Shown here one piece after another: positions 10,241 through 20,182 of a stretch of DNA of 64,000 nt. The position numbers were made by a program, and so were the translations under genes. Numbering within the stretch: position 1 is the first letter of the stretch; every line of letters begins with the position of its first letter. The notes beneath the pieces are model-generated. The model was not told where the DNA came from. It made no database searches and worked only from the letters and a program-made list of their open reading frames with translations. The stretch comes from Apoderus coryli (taxonomy: Eukaryota > Arthropoda > Insecta > Coleoptera > Attelabidae). Where the stretch lies: contig OU452202.1 in NCBI GenBank assembly GCA_911728435.2, positions 23,291,135 to 23,355,134 on the forward strand. Reading direction: 5' to 3'.

Positions 10241-11520
10241 TTGATGAGTGTGTATCAAGATTTAAACGATTTAGTTTTAGAAAGGGTGATGTATAAACAG
10301 ATATGTGCATATGTTCAGGAATATTCTGTAATGCCTGTCACCCAGTCTGGTTTTAGAACCGGTCATGATTGTGGTACTGCACTTTTGCATATTGTTGATG
10401 ACATTATTAGAGCAGCGGATCAGAGACTTGGTACTGTTTTGGTTTTGATTGATTTTTCTAGAGCGTTCGATACCATCGACCACTCCCTTTTGGTTGAGGT
10501 GCTGCATTTTCTGGGATTTTCCGACACTGCTGGGAAGTTTATATCAAGCTATTTGGAGAATAGATCACAATTTGTGGAAACACCTGAGGGTCAATCGTCA
10601 CGGAGTGGCATTGACTGCGGCGTTCCTCAGAGCTCAATTTTGGGCCCCTTACTGTTCAATTTATATACAAGTAATTGGGTTTTCACTACGAGAAAGTGCA
10701 CCATGCATATGTACGCTGATGATACTCAGGCTGTATTATTCATTTCCACCGGATGATTGGCGTGCAGCTGAGTCTGTTGTGAATGAGGATTTAAGGGGAC
10801 TTGTCGAGCGGTCGCACCTGCATCATTTGCAGCTAAACCCGTCAAAGTCTACTGTTCTGTTCTTTGGAAGGAACCGAAAACACCTAGCAGCTAATATGAG
10901 GATCAAAATAAATGGATCCGATTTAATTTCAGTTGATAAGACCCGTAACTTGGGGTTAATTATGGACACGGATCTATCCCATGTTGGTTTTTGTCTACAA
11001 AAATCTTACAGAGCGTTAAAGATGCTGTACCCCCATCGAAGCCTGTTGTCACGTTCATTGAAGTTGCAACTTACTGACTCATTATTGGTGCTCAGTCACT
11101 TCAGCTTTTGTGATGTGACTTACGGATCTTGTATTAGTCAGCCTGACAGTGACCGAATCAAGAAGATGCAGAAATCGTGCTTGCGTTTTGTTTATGGTAT
11201 CAGGAAATTTGATCCGGTGTCTTATAAGCTCGGAGAGGCAGGCTGGCTGCGTATGAATGAAAGACGAAAACTTCATTCTTTGGTTCTCTTTCACAGCATC
11301 CTGACAGAATTGAAACCGGAATATTTGGCTCGGAAAATTAGATACAGGACGGACGTGCATAACTTGAACTTGAGGCCTAGGGGATTGTTAGCCTTGCCGC
11401 CGCATAAAACGACTCTGTTTAGACGAAGTTTTTCCTACAATATATGCGTGTTGTATAATGAAATTCCGAAGAGTTTTAAATCATTCCCAGATGTGTTGAT
11501 TTTCGCAAATAAAATTATGA
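10241..11520 (+). pseudogene. LINE reverse transcriptase, one frameshift
   Basis: The first frame (10241 onward) has ERVMYKQI, SGFRTGHDCGTALLHIVDD, LIDFSRAFDTIDH (first catalytic Asp) and GVPQSSILGPLLFN, then the catalytic box MYADDTQ near 10708. It stops at 10756. The next frame takes over with FPPDDWRAAESVVNEDL and continues, uninterrupted, through LNPSKSTVLFFG, the thumb-like region and EAGWLRMNERRKLHSL to about 11520. A single base is missing near 10730, just after the YADD box. The usual GVPQGS is GVPQSS. No RNase H domain follows. Only one lesion is seen, so the insertion is fairly recent. Confidence 0.85.
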
Positions 11521-11534
11521 TTATTATTATTATT
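10241..11534 (+). mobile_element. Non-LTR retrotransposon (Jockey/CR1-like group), 5'-truncated
   Basis: Coding sequence for reverse transcriptase and the downstream C-terminal region, then AATAAAATTATGATTATT-type simple tail at 11507-11534. The endonuclease and the first reverse transcriptase blocks are missing, as is typical of aborted target-primed reverse transcription. No target duplication was found because the left boundary is uncertain (somewhere 10085-10240). Confidence 0.8.
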
Positions 11535-12100
11535 TTGCTACAAATCCAAGAAGAATGTTATTAAAATAAAATTTTTGCTACTTATAGGTATAGAATGTGG
11601 TTGTCAATAACTAATAAAAATAAAAGAAAAATTGGAAAAGAAAATATAATCATTTCATTTCATTTATTGTTTATAATATTACAAAGGTTTGATCTGGCTT
11701 CAACAACAATTAGATTTAAGAAGAATCTGTATAAACATAACCTCAACACTTTGTTATTAACAATTGAATATTATTATTATATACTGTCCATGTTACAACG
11801 TAAAAGCTTTTAAAATTTTCTTAAACATTTAAAACATCTGTAATGATAAATAAAAAGAAAACATAAAAATAGGCGTAATGCCATAAAATAATTTTGATTT
11901 TGAATATATTTTTTAATTTCATTTTAAAATTTTTATATAAAACAATGTTTTGATTTAAATGAAATATTCACAAAATTTTTTCACAAAATGGTAAGAAACA
12001 TTTACTGTTCAAATTGTTGTGCTCATTATAAAATTTGTTTATCTCTAATTTTAGAATATGTTATATTGATAACACTGATATTTGTTAATCTTGTACTGAA
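11535..12100. other. Very AT-rich sequence; left part of a Penelope-like module
   Basis: No gene. The last 150 bp or so may belong to the ribozyme-bearing repeat at 12101, since related copies have an AT-rich leader before the ribozyme. Confidence 0.45.
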
Positions 12101-12146
12101 AGTCACTGATGATGAGAATATTTGATTTCTCGAAACATGTCTGACT
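12101..12146 (+). ncRNA. Hammerhead ribozyme, type I (HHR1)
   Basis: Stem I AGTCA (12101-12105) pairs with TGACT (12142-12146). Core CTGATGA is 12106-12112. Stem II GAGAA/TTCTC brackets a short loop. GAAA is 12132-12135, and the minimal stem III ACATGT leads to GTC, with predicted cleavage after 12141. All invariant core bases are present. Downstream at 12194 is TTGTGGAGCAGACG, the box shared by all copies. Known hosts of this architecture are Penelope-like retroelements and some satellites. Confidence 0.85.
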
Positions 12147-12902
12147 GACATAGGCAATATGCCTTGACTTATAATAATATAAATATATTTATTTTGTGGA
12201 GCAGACGCCGTTTGATTTATACATATATATACAAAAGAAAAATTGTTGTACTTTTTTATTGGTCTCCCCCCCCCCCCCCACTTCAGATCATTGGTACGCC
12301 CTTGATCGTAGCACTATTCCTGGATTTAATTGCCTGAAAATAATTTTTCATTTTGTCACAGAACACTTGTCAAAAAACAAGTAACCGGATCCATACTAGC
12401 GTTCAACACTAAACACAACATGCACATTCAATTTTTTTCCCAGTTGTCACCCTTTCCTCTGCTCTAATTAGAGCGCTTATAGAGTCGCAGACGCGTGAGA
12501 CTAATGAACATGCACACATCATACGAGAATGGCAAGCCACCCCTAATAATAATGTGTATTGTGTAGTTATATCGGTATAAATTTTTTCGATTCTTCTGTT
12601 GCGATGTGTACAACTCCATTTTCTGACGTCATCGATATAAAACGCGAATAGTCAAAAAAAAACTGCTATTGCGACCCGTCGGCAGTCGAACAGCAATCAT
12701 TTGTTTGAGATTTTCATTTATTATATGGAGTGTACAATGCAAGGCAGCAGGCCGTGTAAAACATTTTCAAAAGACATGGAGCTTTTGTCAATATTGATAT
12801 TGTTAGTAAATTCCTACAATAGGACCGTGGGGGTAAAAAGTTACGGCTATGTGAAGTTTTTTGGTTTAATCTTTGAAAATAACCTCCATTAAGAGTAATA
12901 CA
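12147..12902. other. Unassigned; ribozyme-module tail and (C)n tract
   Basis: 12147-12210 is the tail of the ribozyme module. A run of C residues lies near 12267-12280. The remainder holds no gene I recognise; the frame at 12701-12892 has no motif. Confidence 0.5.
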
Positions 12903-12927
12903 TACGAGGGTTGCCTTTTATATTTCG

Positions 12928-13333
12928 AAACACCCACACAGTCGACTGCTGTTGACTTTCGGGCTCATACGCGTAAATCCACAATTCTGTCACGATGTCA
13001 TAGACGTGTTTCAAAGCACCACGATCGTATTTTTTGAGCATTTCTTTCGACCAATCGACACGAGAATTTTTTTGAGCTTGACAAATTGTGTGGGATCCAA
13101 CGCAAATAAATTTTTTTGACAGTCAAATTTTTTTTGGCAGACAAATGTTTATGCAATATTGAATGTATGCTGGTCCCACTAATGCCTAAGGTTGTCTCAA
13201 TCTCTTGATAGGTCACACGACGATCTTGCAATATCAGTTCCCGCACAGCATCAATGGTTTTGGGAAAAACAACTGATTTTGGACGACCCTCACGAAATTC
13301 GTCTTGGAGTGAACACTTGTCCTTGATGGAGCT
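12928..13333 (-). pseudogene. Mariner transposase, middle segment
   Basis: Minus-strand reading gives SLQDEFREGRPKSVVFPKTI, then RRVTYQEIETTLGISGTSIHSILHKHL (second HTH), IYLRWIPHNL, and KYDRGALKHVYDIVT, where family members continue with GDESW; here the text is ELWIYAYEPESQQQST. It breaks off after STVWVF directly into the 3' terminal repeat, so the catalytic domain beyond the first Asp region is deleted. About 37 bp are also missing between AGTGTT and CACTCCAAGACG compared with the 39135 copy. The long frame at 12998-13246 covers only part of this. Confidence 0.75.
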
Positions 13334-13423
13334 TGGTTCGTCCTTTTTATGTTATGTTTCGTTCTATTTGTTTGGGGTTTTTTCTATTATTAAATTAATT
13401 TAATTCTCTGCTGATGGGTCCAG

Positions 13424-13436
13424 GAGAGATTGTTTT
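13424..13436. repeat. Target-site duplication of the I-like LINE (left)
   Basis: GAGAGATTGTTTT, identical to 16625-16637. The right half merges with the T run of the poly(A) tail. Confidence 0.9.
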
Positions 13437-16400
13437 TTTTTTTTTTTTTTTTTTTATTTGTTTAATGTCGCATCAACCCTATAGGTTATTAGCGACGGCA
13501 CAGTTTACATTATATATACACGTAAATAATATTGGTAACATATAAAAATTTACAATTTATGGTTTAGATTAAGCACAGATAAGAATTTACATATTTTAGA
13601 GAGATATTTTTCTTTACTAAGTAGTTCTTCTATATTTTCTGGAAGGTCTAATGTGATTCTATGTTGTTTGGTTTCTTGACATTCGGTGAGTATATGTTGG
13701 ATGGTTAATTCTGAGTCACAGGGTCCACATTTTGGTTTATCGTCTTTGGTAATTAAGAATTCGTGGGTCAGTTTTGTGTGACCTATTCTTAACCTTGTCA
13801 AGGTTACTTGCTGTTTTCTATTTTCGGGTGTAAAATTCCATGGTTTTGTAGATTTTTTAATTTTGGATAATTTAGATTGTGATTGGTTCCATTGATTCTG
13901 CCATTTCTCATATGCTTTTATTTTCATGAAGGATTTTACATCTGTAGACATGGCCTCCCGGATTGTAATTGTCTGTTCATTTGTTATGGCATCCTTTGCA
14001 GCAAGGTCTGCTTGTTCATTGCCTGGTATGCCAATATGAGAAGGTATCCAAACAAATATGACGTTCTTTCCTATACGGTCACAATCTTGAAGCGTTTCTC
14101 TGATTTGGATTGCAATTGGGTTTTTAGGATATAATTGTTGTATGTTATCTATGGAACTTAGTGAGTCAGTAAGAATAAGGAAATTTGAGGAGTTAGAGTG
14201 TATGATGTATCGAACGGCTTGTAAAATTGCGAAGAGTTCTGCAGTGAAATTACTTGAGTTTGGGTGCAGTTTATATGTTCCTATTGTGTTGTCTGGGTAT
14301 ATAATTGCGGCTCCTACCCCATGTTCGCTTTTTGAAGCGTCGGTATATAATTTGTCATATTCTCGGAAATTGTTCAGAATGTTGCTTAATTGGGATTTTA
14401 TTATTGTTGGATTCGTATCTGATTTCTTAAATTCTAATAGCGATGTGTTGCAGACTACTGTGGGAATTGTCCATGGCGGAATATTTCGGTTAGTGGTGAA
14501 GAAAGTTTTTGGGATCGATATTTGTAAATCATCAAGACTCTCTTTAATTCTGACATGATAAGGACGTTTTGATTTAGGTTTTGAATTAAATAAATTTATA
14601 AATCTGTTTGTAAAAGCCGTTTTTGTTAGTGGGTGAGCTGGATTTGCAGCTAGTTGAGTTGCGTATGATGTTGTCAGATATTTTCTTCTCAATGTTAACG
14701 GTAGTTCGCCGGCTTCACAGTAAATGCTTTCAACGGGGCTGGTACAGTACGCTCCTAGTGCAATTCGTAATGCTTGAGTATTAACTATGTCGACATGCTT
14801 TAATAATGTTTTGCTTGCTGTCATGTAAGCGATTGCCCCATAATCTATTTTGGATCTTATTATGGCCCTATATATTTGGAGTAGGGTTCTGGTATCTGCA
14901 CCCCAGTTTCTGTTTGCGATTGCTCTTAAGAGATTTATACCTTTTTGACATTTACTTGTAAGGTATTTTATGTGTTCGTCCCACTTTAATTTGCTATCAA
15001 ATATCATGCCGAGGAATTTATGGTTCTGTACAAATTTTAATTGTGAATCAAATAGTTTAAGTGAAATAGTTTGAGCTTCACGTTTTTTCGTAAAGAGAAC
15101 ACATTTTGTCTTTTCCGTCGAAAAACTTAAACCTGTTGTCTCAGTCCATCTTTCAATATTTGCTATGCTTTCTTGGAGTAATGTGCAAATTGTATTCACG
15201 TTTCTTCCTTTACAATAAATTAATAGGTCGTCTGCATAGAGTCTGGTAGATACTGGTTGTTCGATGTTTCTTATTATTTCATTGATCGCGACTAAGAACA
15301 ATGTGGTACTTAATATTGACCCTTGAGGTATTCCATTTACCTGAATTTTCTTCTGAGACATGCATCCATTCGCCCGAACTTGGAATGTTCTATTGTTCAG
15401 AAAATTGTTTAAAAAATGTAACACATTTCCTTTAAATTGCCAATTTTGTAGTTGCTTTAAAATGTAGTGTCTCCATGTAGTGTCATAAGCTTTTTTGATG
15501 TCGAAAAATATTGCGACGCAACTTTGTTTGTTAATAAATGCCTCGAGTATTTCGGATTCAAGAGCCACAATATTGTCCAGCGTTGATCGTTGTTTTCTAA
15601 ATCCGCATTGTTCGTTTATTAGCAAGTTCTGTTTCTCCAGCGTCCATGTGAGTCGTTTATTTACCATTTTCTCCATTACTTTGCACATAGCGCATGTTAA
15701 CGAAATTGGTCTGTACGCCTCAGGATCAGTCTTCTGTTTATTTGATTTATGTAGTGGTATGATTATGGAATCTGTCCAAATTTTAGGAAAGTCGTGGTTA
15801 TTCCATATTTCATTGTATATACGTAGTAAGTAGTCTACTGCTGGTAATGGTAATTTTTTTAAAAATAAAATTGGTATATCGTCTGGGCCTGGATTTGTAT
15901 CTTTGAATTCGTAAAGACTGTCTGTTAATTCTTCTGTGCTGAAGCTCTTGTTCATTGGATCGTCCGTTGCTGAATAGTAATCTAAGTCTTCTGTTTCTTG
16001 TCTTAATTTATGTGTTAAGAACGTTTTGCTGTAGTTGCTATTACTCGAATGTTTTTCGTAACAGTTAGCTAATTCATTTGCGATTTTATCATTTGCAGTG
16101 ATAGTGCTTCCATTAATTTCCAAACAATGTATGTTAAAATTGCTATTTTGTCCTTCAATTTTTCGAATTTTGTGCCATATTTGCGATAAAGGTGTGTCTG
16201 GGTGTATTTTTTTAACGTAATTCTTCCAAGATTCCTTTTTATTTATTTTAATTGTTAGTCTAGCTTTGGCTCTAAGATTTTTAAAATGTAAGAGATTGTT
16301 TTCTGTCTTATGGCGTTTGTATTTGTTAAATGCTTGTTTACATGAGTTAATTGCTTGTTCACATTCTTTGTTCCACCACGGAAGTGGATGTCTATGGTTT

Positions 16401-16624
16401 AAAATTTGACTTTTACCTATGGCAGTTTCGCCTGCCCTTATGATGAGGTTATTAAATATTTTAAGAGTTTCGTCGATATTTGATTTAAATTGTAAACCGT
16501 CTATGTTGCTATTTATTATCTGTTGAAATAAAGGCCAATTTGCAGATTTAATCTTCCATTTGTTAAATGGTGTGGAGTTTGTAGGTAGAACACCACACAA
16601 TTTGATAGGATTATGATCACTACC
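13437..16624 (-). mobile_element. I-like LINE, 5'-truncated, young insertion
   Basis: The poly(A) tail appears as a T run at about 13437-13455. The body reaches 16624, where the sequence begins in the endonuclease motif GSDHNP. Perfect 13-bp duplications GAGAGATTGTTTT flank it at 13424-13436 and 16625-16637. These hallmarks show target-primed reverse transcription that stopped inside the endonuclease domain. The intact ORF and exact duplication point to a recent event, the latest in this nest. Confidence 0.92.
13550..16624 (-). CDS. LINE ORF2: reverse transcriptase plus RNase H (I clade-like), 5'-truncated
   Basis: Open on the minus strand from the truncation point to a stop at 13550. The first ATG-like start is at 16600 (1,016 codons), but the true gene began upstream in a lost endonuclease; the residual motif is GSDHNPIKL. 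Reverse transcriptase follows: NPGPDDIPILFLKKL near residue 240, YRPISLTCAMCKVMEK near 300, FFDIKKAYDTTWRH (catalytic Asp), GIPQGSILSTTLF, and the box RLYADDLLIY near 455. RNase H begins with LYTDASKSEHGVGAAII near 750, then LILTDSLSSIDNI and WIPSHIGIPGNEQADLAA near 857, so its acidic residues are present. A Cys/His cluster, CGPCDSELTIQHILTEC, sits near 965. The RT plus RNase H order fits the I/R1/LOA group. The ORF is unbroken, but without endonuclease it cannot be autonomous. Confidence 0.92.
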   Translation of the reverse strand, partial: GSDHNPIKLCGVLPTNSTPFNKWKIKSANWPLFQQIINSNIDGLQFKSNIDETLKIFNNLIIRAGETAIGKSQILNHRHPLPWWNKECEQAINSCKQAFNKYKRHKTENNLLHFKNLRAKARLTIKINKKESWKNYVKKIHPDTPLSQIWHKIRKIEGQNSNFNIHCLEINGSTITANDKIANELANCYEKHSSNSNYSKTFLTHKLRQETEDLDYYSATDDPMNKSFSTEELTDSLYEFKDTNPGPDDIPILFLKKLPLPAVDYLLRIYNEIWNNHDFPKIWTDSIIIPLHKSNKQKTDPEAYRPISLTCAMCKVMEKMVNKRLTWTLEKQNLLINEQCGFRKQRSTLDNIVALESEILEAFINKQSCVAIFFDIKKAYDTTWRHYILKQLQNWQFKGNVLHFLNNFLNNRTFQVRANGCMSQKKIQVNGIPQGSILSTTLFLVAINEIIRNIEQPVSTRLYADDLLIYCKGRNVNTICTLLQESIANIERWTETTGLSFSTEKTKCVLFTKKREAQTISLKLFDSQLKFVQNHKFLGMIFDSKLKWDEHIKYLTSKCQKGINLLRAIANRNWGADTRTLLQIYRAIIRSKIDYGAIAYMTASKTLLKHVDIVNTQALRIALGAYCTSPVESIYCEAGELPLTLRRKYLTTSYATQLAANPAHPLTKTAFTNRFINLFNSKPKSKRPYHVRIKESLDDLQISIPKTFFTTNRNIPPWTIPTVVCNTSLLEFKKSDTNPTIIKSQLSNILNNFREYDKLYTDASKSEHGVGAAIIYPDNTIGTYKLHPNSSNFTAELFAILQAVRYIIHSNSSNFLILTDSLSSIDNIQQLYPKNPIAIQIRETLQDCDRIGKNVIFVWIPSHIGIPGNEQADLAAKDAITNEQTITIREAMSTDVKSFMKIKAYEKWQNQWNQSQSKLSKIKKSTKPWNFTPENRKQQVTLTRLRIGHTKLTHEFLITKDDKPKCGPCDSELTIQHILTECQETKQHRITLDLPENIEELLSKEKYLSKICKFLSVLNLNHKL

Positions 16625-16637
16625 GAGAGATTGTTTT
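16625..16637. repeat. Target-site duplication of the I-like LINE (right)
   Basis: GAGAGATTGTTTT, identical to 13424-13436 and directly abutting the LINE 5' end. Confidence 0.9.
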
Positions 16638-17083
16638 GATTTTAATATAAAATGAGTACCTACCTATTTACTTTAAAATGTCCACGTCTCTTCCGCGCTC
16701 TGTTAGAAGACGATATATGTCAAGGACATTCTCTGTCGTGTGTGCTAAAATAAATTCCTTTTTGCTGGACATTGTTGAACGTGCTTTTCCGCTATTATTA
16801 CTATTAATAAAATTCGCAACAAATCATATTTGCAAGTGTTAATAACTATTATTTTAATTAATTGCTAGCGCTCGGTAATAAACTCAAGTGAACTGCTTTT
16901 ATATGGAATTAGAAGAGTGAAGAAACGGCCGGCCGGCATCTGCGAAGTGTCGAGGAAATATGTTAGTGAATTAGAAGAAAGACAGGGTGGTTTTTTAAGG
17001 TATGATTTTAGAGTTCATTTACAAAAGGAAATATTAATTATTACAGTCCACTTTTCTCTCCTGGCTTAAGCAGGAACAAACCA

Positions 17084-17195
17084 GAGCTTTATCGTCAAAA
17101 ATTGAATTAAGTTCATCCATGCACTGTAGCTGAGTTAATCCACATCGTAAGTTGTAAAAAATAATCGCACGAAAATGTTCCTGATTTAATTCCAT
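17084..17195 (-). pseudogene. Mariner transposase, N-terminal segment
   Basis: Minus-strand start near 17195 (a segment matching MELNREHFRAIIFYNLRCG-type text of the 39135 copy) continues to the position where the solo LTR interrupts it, in the segment corresponding to NSIFGDGA. It is the first half of the helix-turn-helix domain. The rest of the gene is at 12928-13333, on the far side of the nested insertions. Confidence 0.7.
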
Positions 17196-17345
17196 TTTTG
17201 GGCCGAGATGAATCTTTTAAGGTACTGCAAACAACACAAATAGTGTTTGTATGTCAAAACGTTCTGAGTACGTATAACCTCAAAAATGTCCAACTTTACG
17301 ATAGAGCTGTCAGTTGCCAGATTGCAACACCAGGGATGCCAAATC

Positions 17346-17712
17346 GCTGCTTTAATGCAGCAATACGAAGGAGCGTTTTTAATTCCAGGTAATGGAGGAT
17401 AAGGGAAGAAAATACCCTATCAAACTTCTCAGATCTATCAGTTAATTTGTTTATACCTTCATAATAAAAGTTCAACAGCTTTCTTCGCTCCTAAATGTCT
17501 TCCCACTGTTATTAACAAAGAAGTAAATAAAAAGTAGTTCCAGATAGATCCCTGAAGACCTCCAGAAGATATAACAAATCTGTGAGAGAGCCAATAATTG
17601 TAAAATGCAACCTAAATTGAATTTAAACTACAATATAATCCATCCTAACAACGAGAATTTTGTATAAATAACCCAAATGTGGCGTTTACGGTCCAACATC
17701 TCAAATGCATTC
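17346..17712. other. Unassigned sequence
   Basis: GCTGCTTTAATGCAGC forms a small hairpin at about 17346-17361, just where the mariner 5' repeat should end. The rest is AT-rich with no recognised feature. Confidence 0.45.
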
Positions 17713-18093
17713 TCAGAGAGCAGTGGCGGCTTTAAGGAGAGGGCGCAGGGGGCGCGCGCTCCTCCCAACGATCGATCCGTGGTTTTACAAATAATTAAAT
17801 ATTTAGAAAATGATGTAGCATAAATATTTTTGAATGCAGCACCTGGTCTATAATATTTTTAACAGGTCTGACTGCTCTTGGTCTGTTAATGCGGATTCTA
17901 AGAGCGGCGTCATTGTCCTTGTCGGCTTCGTTCTCAACAAACCGATGTTGTAGTTGCTTCTAGTTCAACACAAAATCAAAATACATGGACACAGAACAAT
18001 TAAAATACGATAACGGCGCATTTTTAACGAAAATTGTACGTTGACTATTTCTGTAGCAACGGCAGAAAGAAGCTTGATTAATTAATAGTATAT

Positions 18094-18215
18094 TACATAA
18101 CATGTGCTGTAAATGATATTTTACATGCGAGAGACTAGTTTGCCCACGAGCCGCGAAGCGGCGAGTGAGGCAATAGTCTCGAGCATGGAAAATTATTTAC
18201 AGCTCGAGTTATGTA
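18094..18215. repeat. GC-centred palindrome inside the hAT element
   Basis: Imperfect inverted arms of about 60 bp (TACATAACATGTGCTGTAAA... against ...TTTACAGCTCGAGTTATGTA) meet at the GC-rich centre CCGCGAAGCGG. The form resembles the palindrome at 21266-21421 next to the Crypton, though the sequences differ. Confidence 0.75.
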
Positions 18216-18365
18216 CTGTACTTTTTCTCCGACTTTGCAGAATCAAAATCCATTTCAGAATTAAAATTTAAGCAAAAATATTTCACACAGAAGAAAAGGT
18301 AATTATGACATTTAAATATTTGACATTTGTGTTTGACATAATTCCATAATAAAAAATAAAAATCC

Positions 18366-18403
18366 CCAAAGTGTTATGTAATATTCATTACGTAACACTT
18401 TGG
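18366..18403. repeat. Hairpin
   Basis: CCAAAGTGTTATGTAAT pairs with ATTACGTAACACTTTGG at the other side, one mismatch. The half-motif ATTACGTAACACTT is repeated once more immediately downstream. Confidence 0.8.
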
Positions 18404-18916
18404 TGATCATTACGTAACACTTATGTAAGATTGAATTTACATGTCACGTTAACAGTTTTGCAATAGACGGCTTAACAAATCAGGAGTAGAAAAAAGTCAT
18501 TATAGCTTTATTATATGTTCATAGAAATATTGAAATAAACATTGTAAGTGTAATTAACCGATTTGCCAATCAAAAATGAAGATTAGATTTTAGAATTCAA
18601 CTTTTAGATTTTATGATTTTTTTTTCGTATGAGCACTTATGTATATGCATTTATTTTATTTTTGTGTGATACACGAGTTGTTTCAGTTTTGTTTGATTTT
18701 TTTTTGTTTCCATTTTCCAATTTAGAATTGTTTAGTTTCTTTTAATATAGGTACCGATAAAAAAGTTAACAAACGTATTTCCTTTTAATTTTAGCTTTTC
18801 CTCATACGTGAAAATTTACCATTTTTTTTTCAAGCATATTCAATATAGTTTAAGATTTGACCATTGGGGATGCGCCCCCCTCAAATTCGAATTCTAAAGC
18901 CGCCACTGTCAGAGAG

Positions 18917-20182
18917 AACAACAAAATTAGACACTGCAAATCTATGGGAGATTAGGGTGATACCCATAAGAATCTGCGTCAGAACAATAAAAAAAAACTC
19001 TGAGAATCAAAGATTTCTTGAAGGGAACAATTAAAAACTAGAGATAATTTTGTGGCATATCAAAATCAAAGGACTTTATTTAAAATCACACTTTGTTTAG
19101 CTTATATTATGAGTAGACCTGTAACACACATCTCACCGCACAGAAGACGGTAAATCAAACTGGTAATAATAGCAGTAAAACACGGAAGCATTAATTTATT
19201 TTTGTAGGAACTTCAAACTCCCACATCCACCCGTTGTTGGTTGATTTAAATCTATGGATTTGCTTTTGTCTCTCAAGCGTTTTCATAAAGCATTGTGCCA
19301 CTAATGCGTCCCAAATGTAAATTGCGCGCACAATTTCTTCATTTAAACGGTCCCTAATGCCGTCGCAAAAATGTCCACTTGATCATTCATTCTCAGTTTT
19401 CTTTATTTTCCAAAGTGAAACAAATCACACTCAACATTTTCTTTTATGAACGTCTGTGTTACAAATTGTTGCTATTATTAAAAAATTTACTAGATGTACA
19501 GGGTGTACCAATGGTTTGTTTTAACTTTTAGGATACAGGGCGATTTTCGAAAATCATCAAAATCTACTCTATGAAGTAATTTCCTTGTTTTAACAAAGGA
19601 ACTTTTAAGTAACATTAGGGTCTTTAGTTCTACAACACACTGTATATGGGGCTAACAATTTCAGGAGTTATGCTCCAACACCGCTACAACTCATTCTGGA
19701 CCTCATTACCAACCACTGAAGATCCACCAAAGCGTGAATGTTATCGCCAACGAAATAATGACAATAAAAGCTACAAAGGCTTTTGTATCGACTCTATGTT
19801 CTGTTCACAGAATCCTAACTCAATTTCCCGAGTTCGGGCAGTTATTTTAGAGTTTCCTACAGAAGGGAGTATTTTTAGTAAGATTAAAACATTATCTGTT
19901 CTCTTTAGACACTCAATAATGTAAATATAGTCATCATTTACTTACTACATCTGCACAAAACAAATGAAAGTATGAGAAAAAAATTAGCGAATTATTAAAC
20001 AAAAACACGTTTTGTTTCTTTTCTTTTTTTAATCTTGTGATCGATGGCGTAACATTTTTTGAGCATTTCTAATTACCATCCTTGTTTCTCCTCGTGGTTA
20101 AATAAAAAAGTTTTGTCAAAATTGTGTTTTTTTTTCTTACTTATCCTACATGCTTATATTGAATTGAATTACCTTAATTATA
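18917..20182. other. Mostly unassigned; weak transposase-like C-terminus at 19205-19390 (minus)
   Basis: A minus-strand stretch without ATG (about 19390 down to 19205) stays open for roughly 59 codons: CDGIRDRLNEEIVRAI, then FMKTLERQKQIHRF and NNGWMWEFEVP before a stop. The pattern loosely resembles Tc1/mariner transposase C-termini but I am not confident. ACAGGGTGTACC at 19499 resembles a transposon end. The plus frame 19646-19924 is unrecognised. Confidence 0.35.

Larger units (their letters stand above)
13334..17083 (-). mobile_element. Solo LTR, about 549 bp, interrupted by a LINE
   Basis: On the minus strand the element begins TGGTTTGTTCCTG (17083) and ends GGACGAACCA (13334), giving the TG...CA ends of an LTR and short terminal inverted similarity. 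It is flanked by the 5-bp duplication AGCTC (13329-13333 and 17084-17088), and removing it rejoins the mariner sequence. Inside is a TATA box, CATATAAAAGC near 16895-16905, with a plausible start region 25-35 bp downstream. No gag or pol is present, so it is a recombination-derived solo LTR. The length excludes the inserted LINE (13437-16637). Superfamily is not determined. Confidence 0.7.
12903..17345 (-). mobile_element. Mariner (HTH_48 type), internally deleted and split by nested insertions
   Basis: The 3' end on the minus strand is TACGAGGGTTGCCTTTTATA at 12903, identical over about 25 bp to the 5' end of the copy at 38959. The 5' part is 17084-17345, matching 39000-39230 of that copy. 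Between 13334 and 17083 lies a solo LTR that itself contains a LINE. The outermost 5' terminal repeat beyond 17345 is missing. An internal deletion joins the coding region straight to the 3' terminal repeat, so the copy was already defective apart from the insertions. Confidence 0.8.
17713..18916. mobile_element. Non-autonomous hAT element with 8-bp target duplication
   Basis: The element 17721-18908 starts CAGTGGCGGCTTTA and ends in its complement, TAAAGCCGCCACTG. It is flanked by the exact 8-bp duplication TCAGAGAG (17713-17720 and 18909-18916), the length expected for hAT. CAGTGGCGG ends are common in ZMYM1-like hATs, and the same start is seen at 53002. G-rich subterminal stretches follow each end. 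The 1,188-bp interior has no transposase and contains two strong palindromes (18094-18215 and 18366-18403). Confidence 0.9.

Noticed and set aside
13883..15833. Plus-strand ORFs at 13883-14134, 14142-14558 and 15495-15833
   Set aside because: They lie antisense to the intact LINE ORF at 13550-16624 and have no motif of their own.
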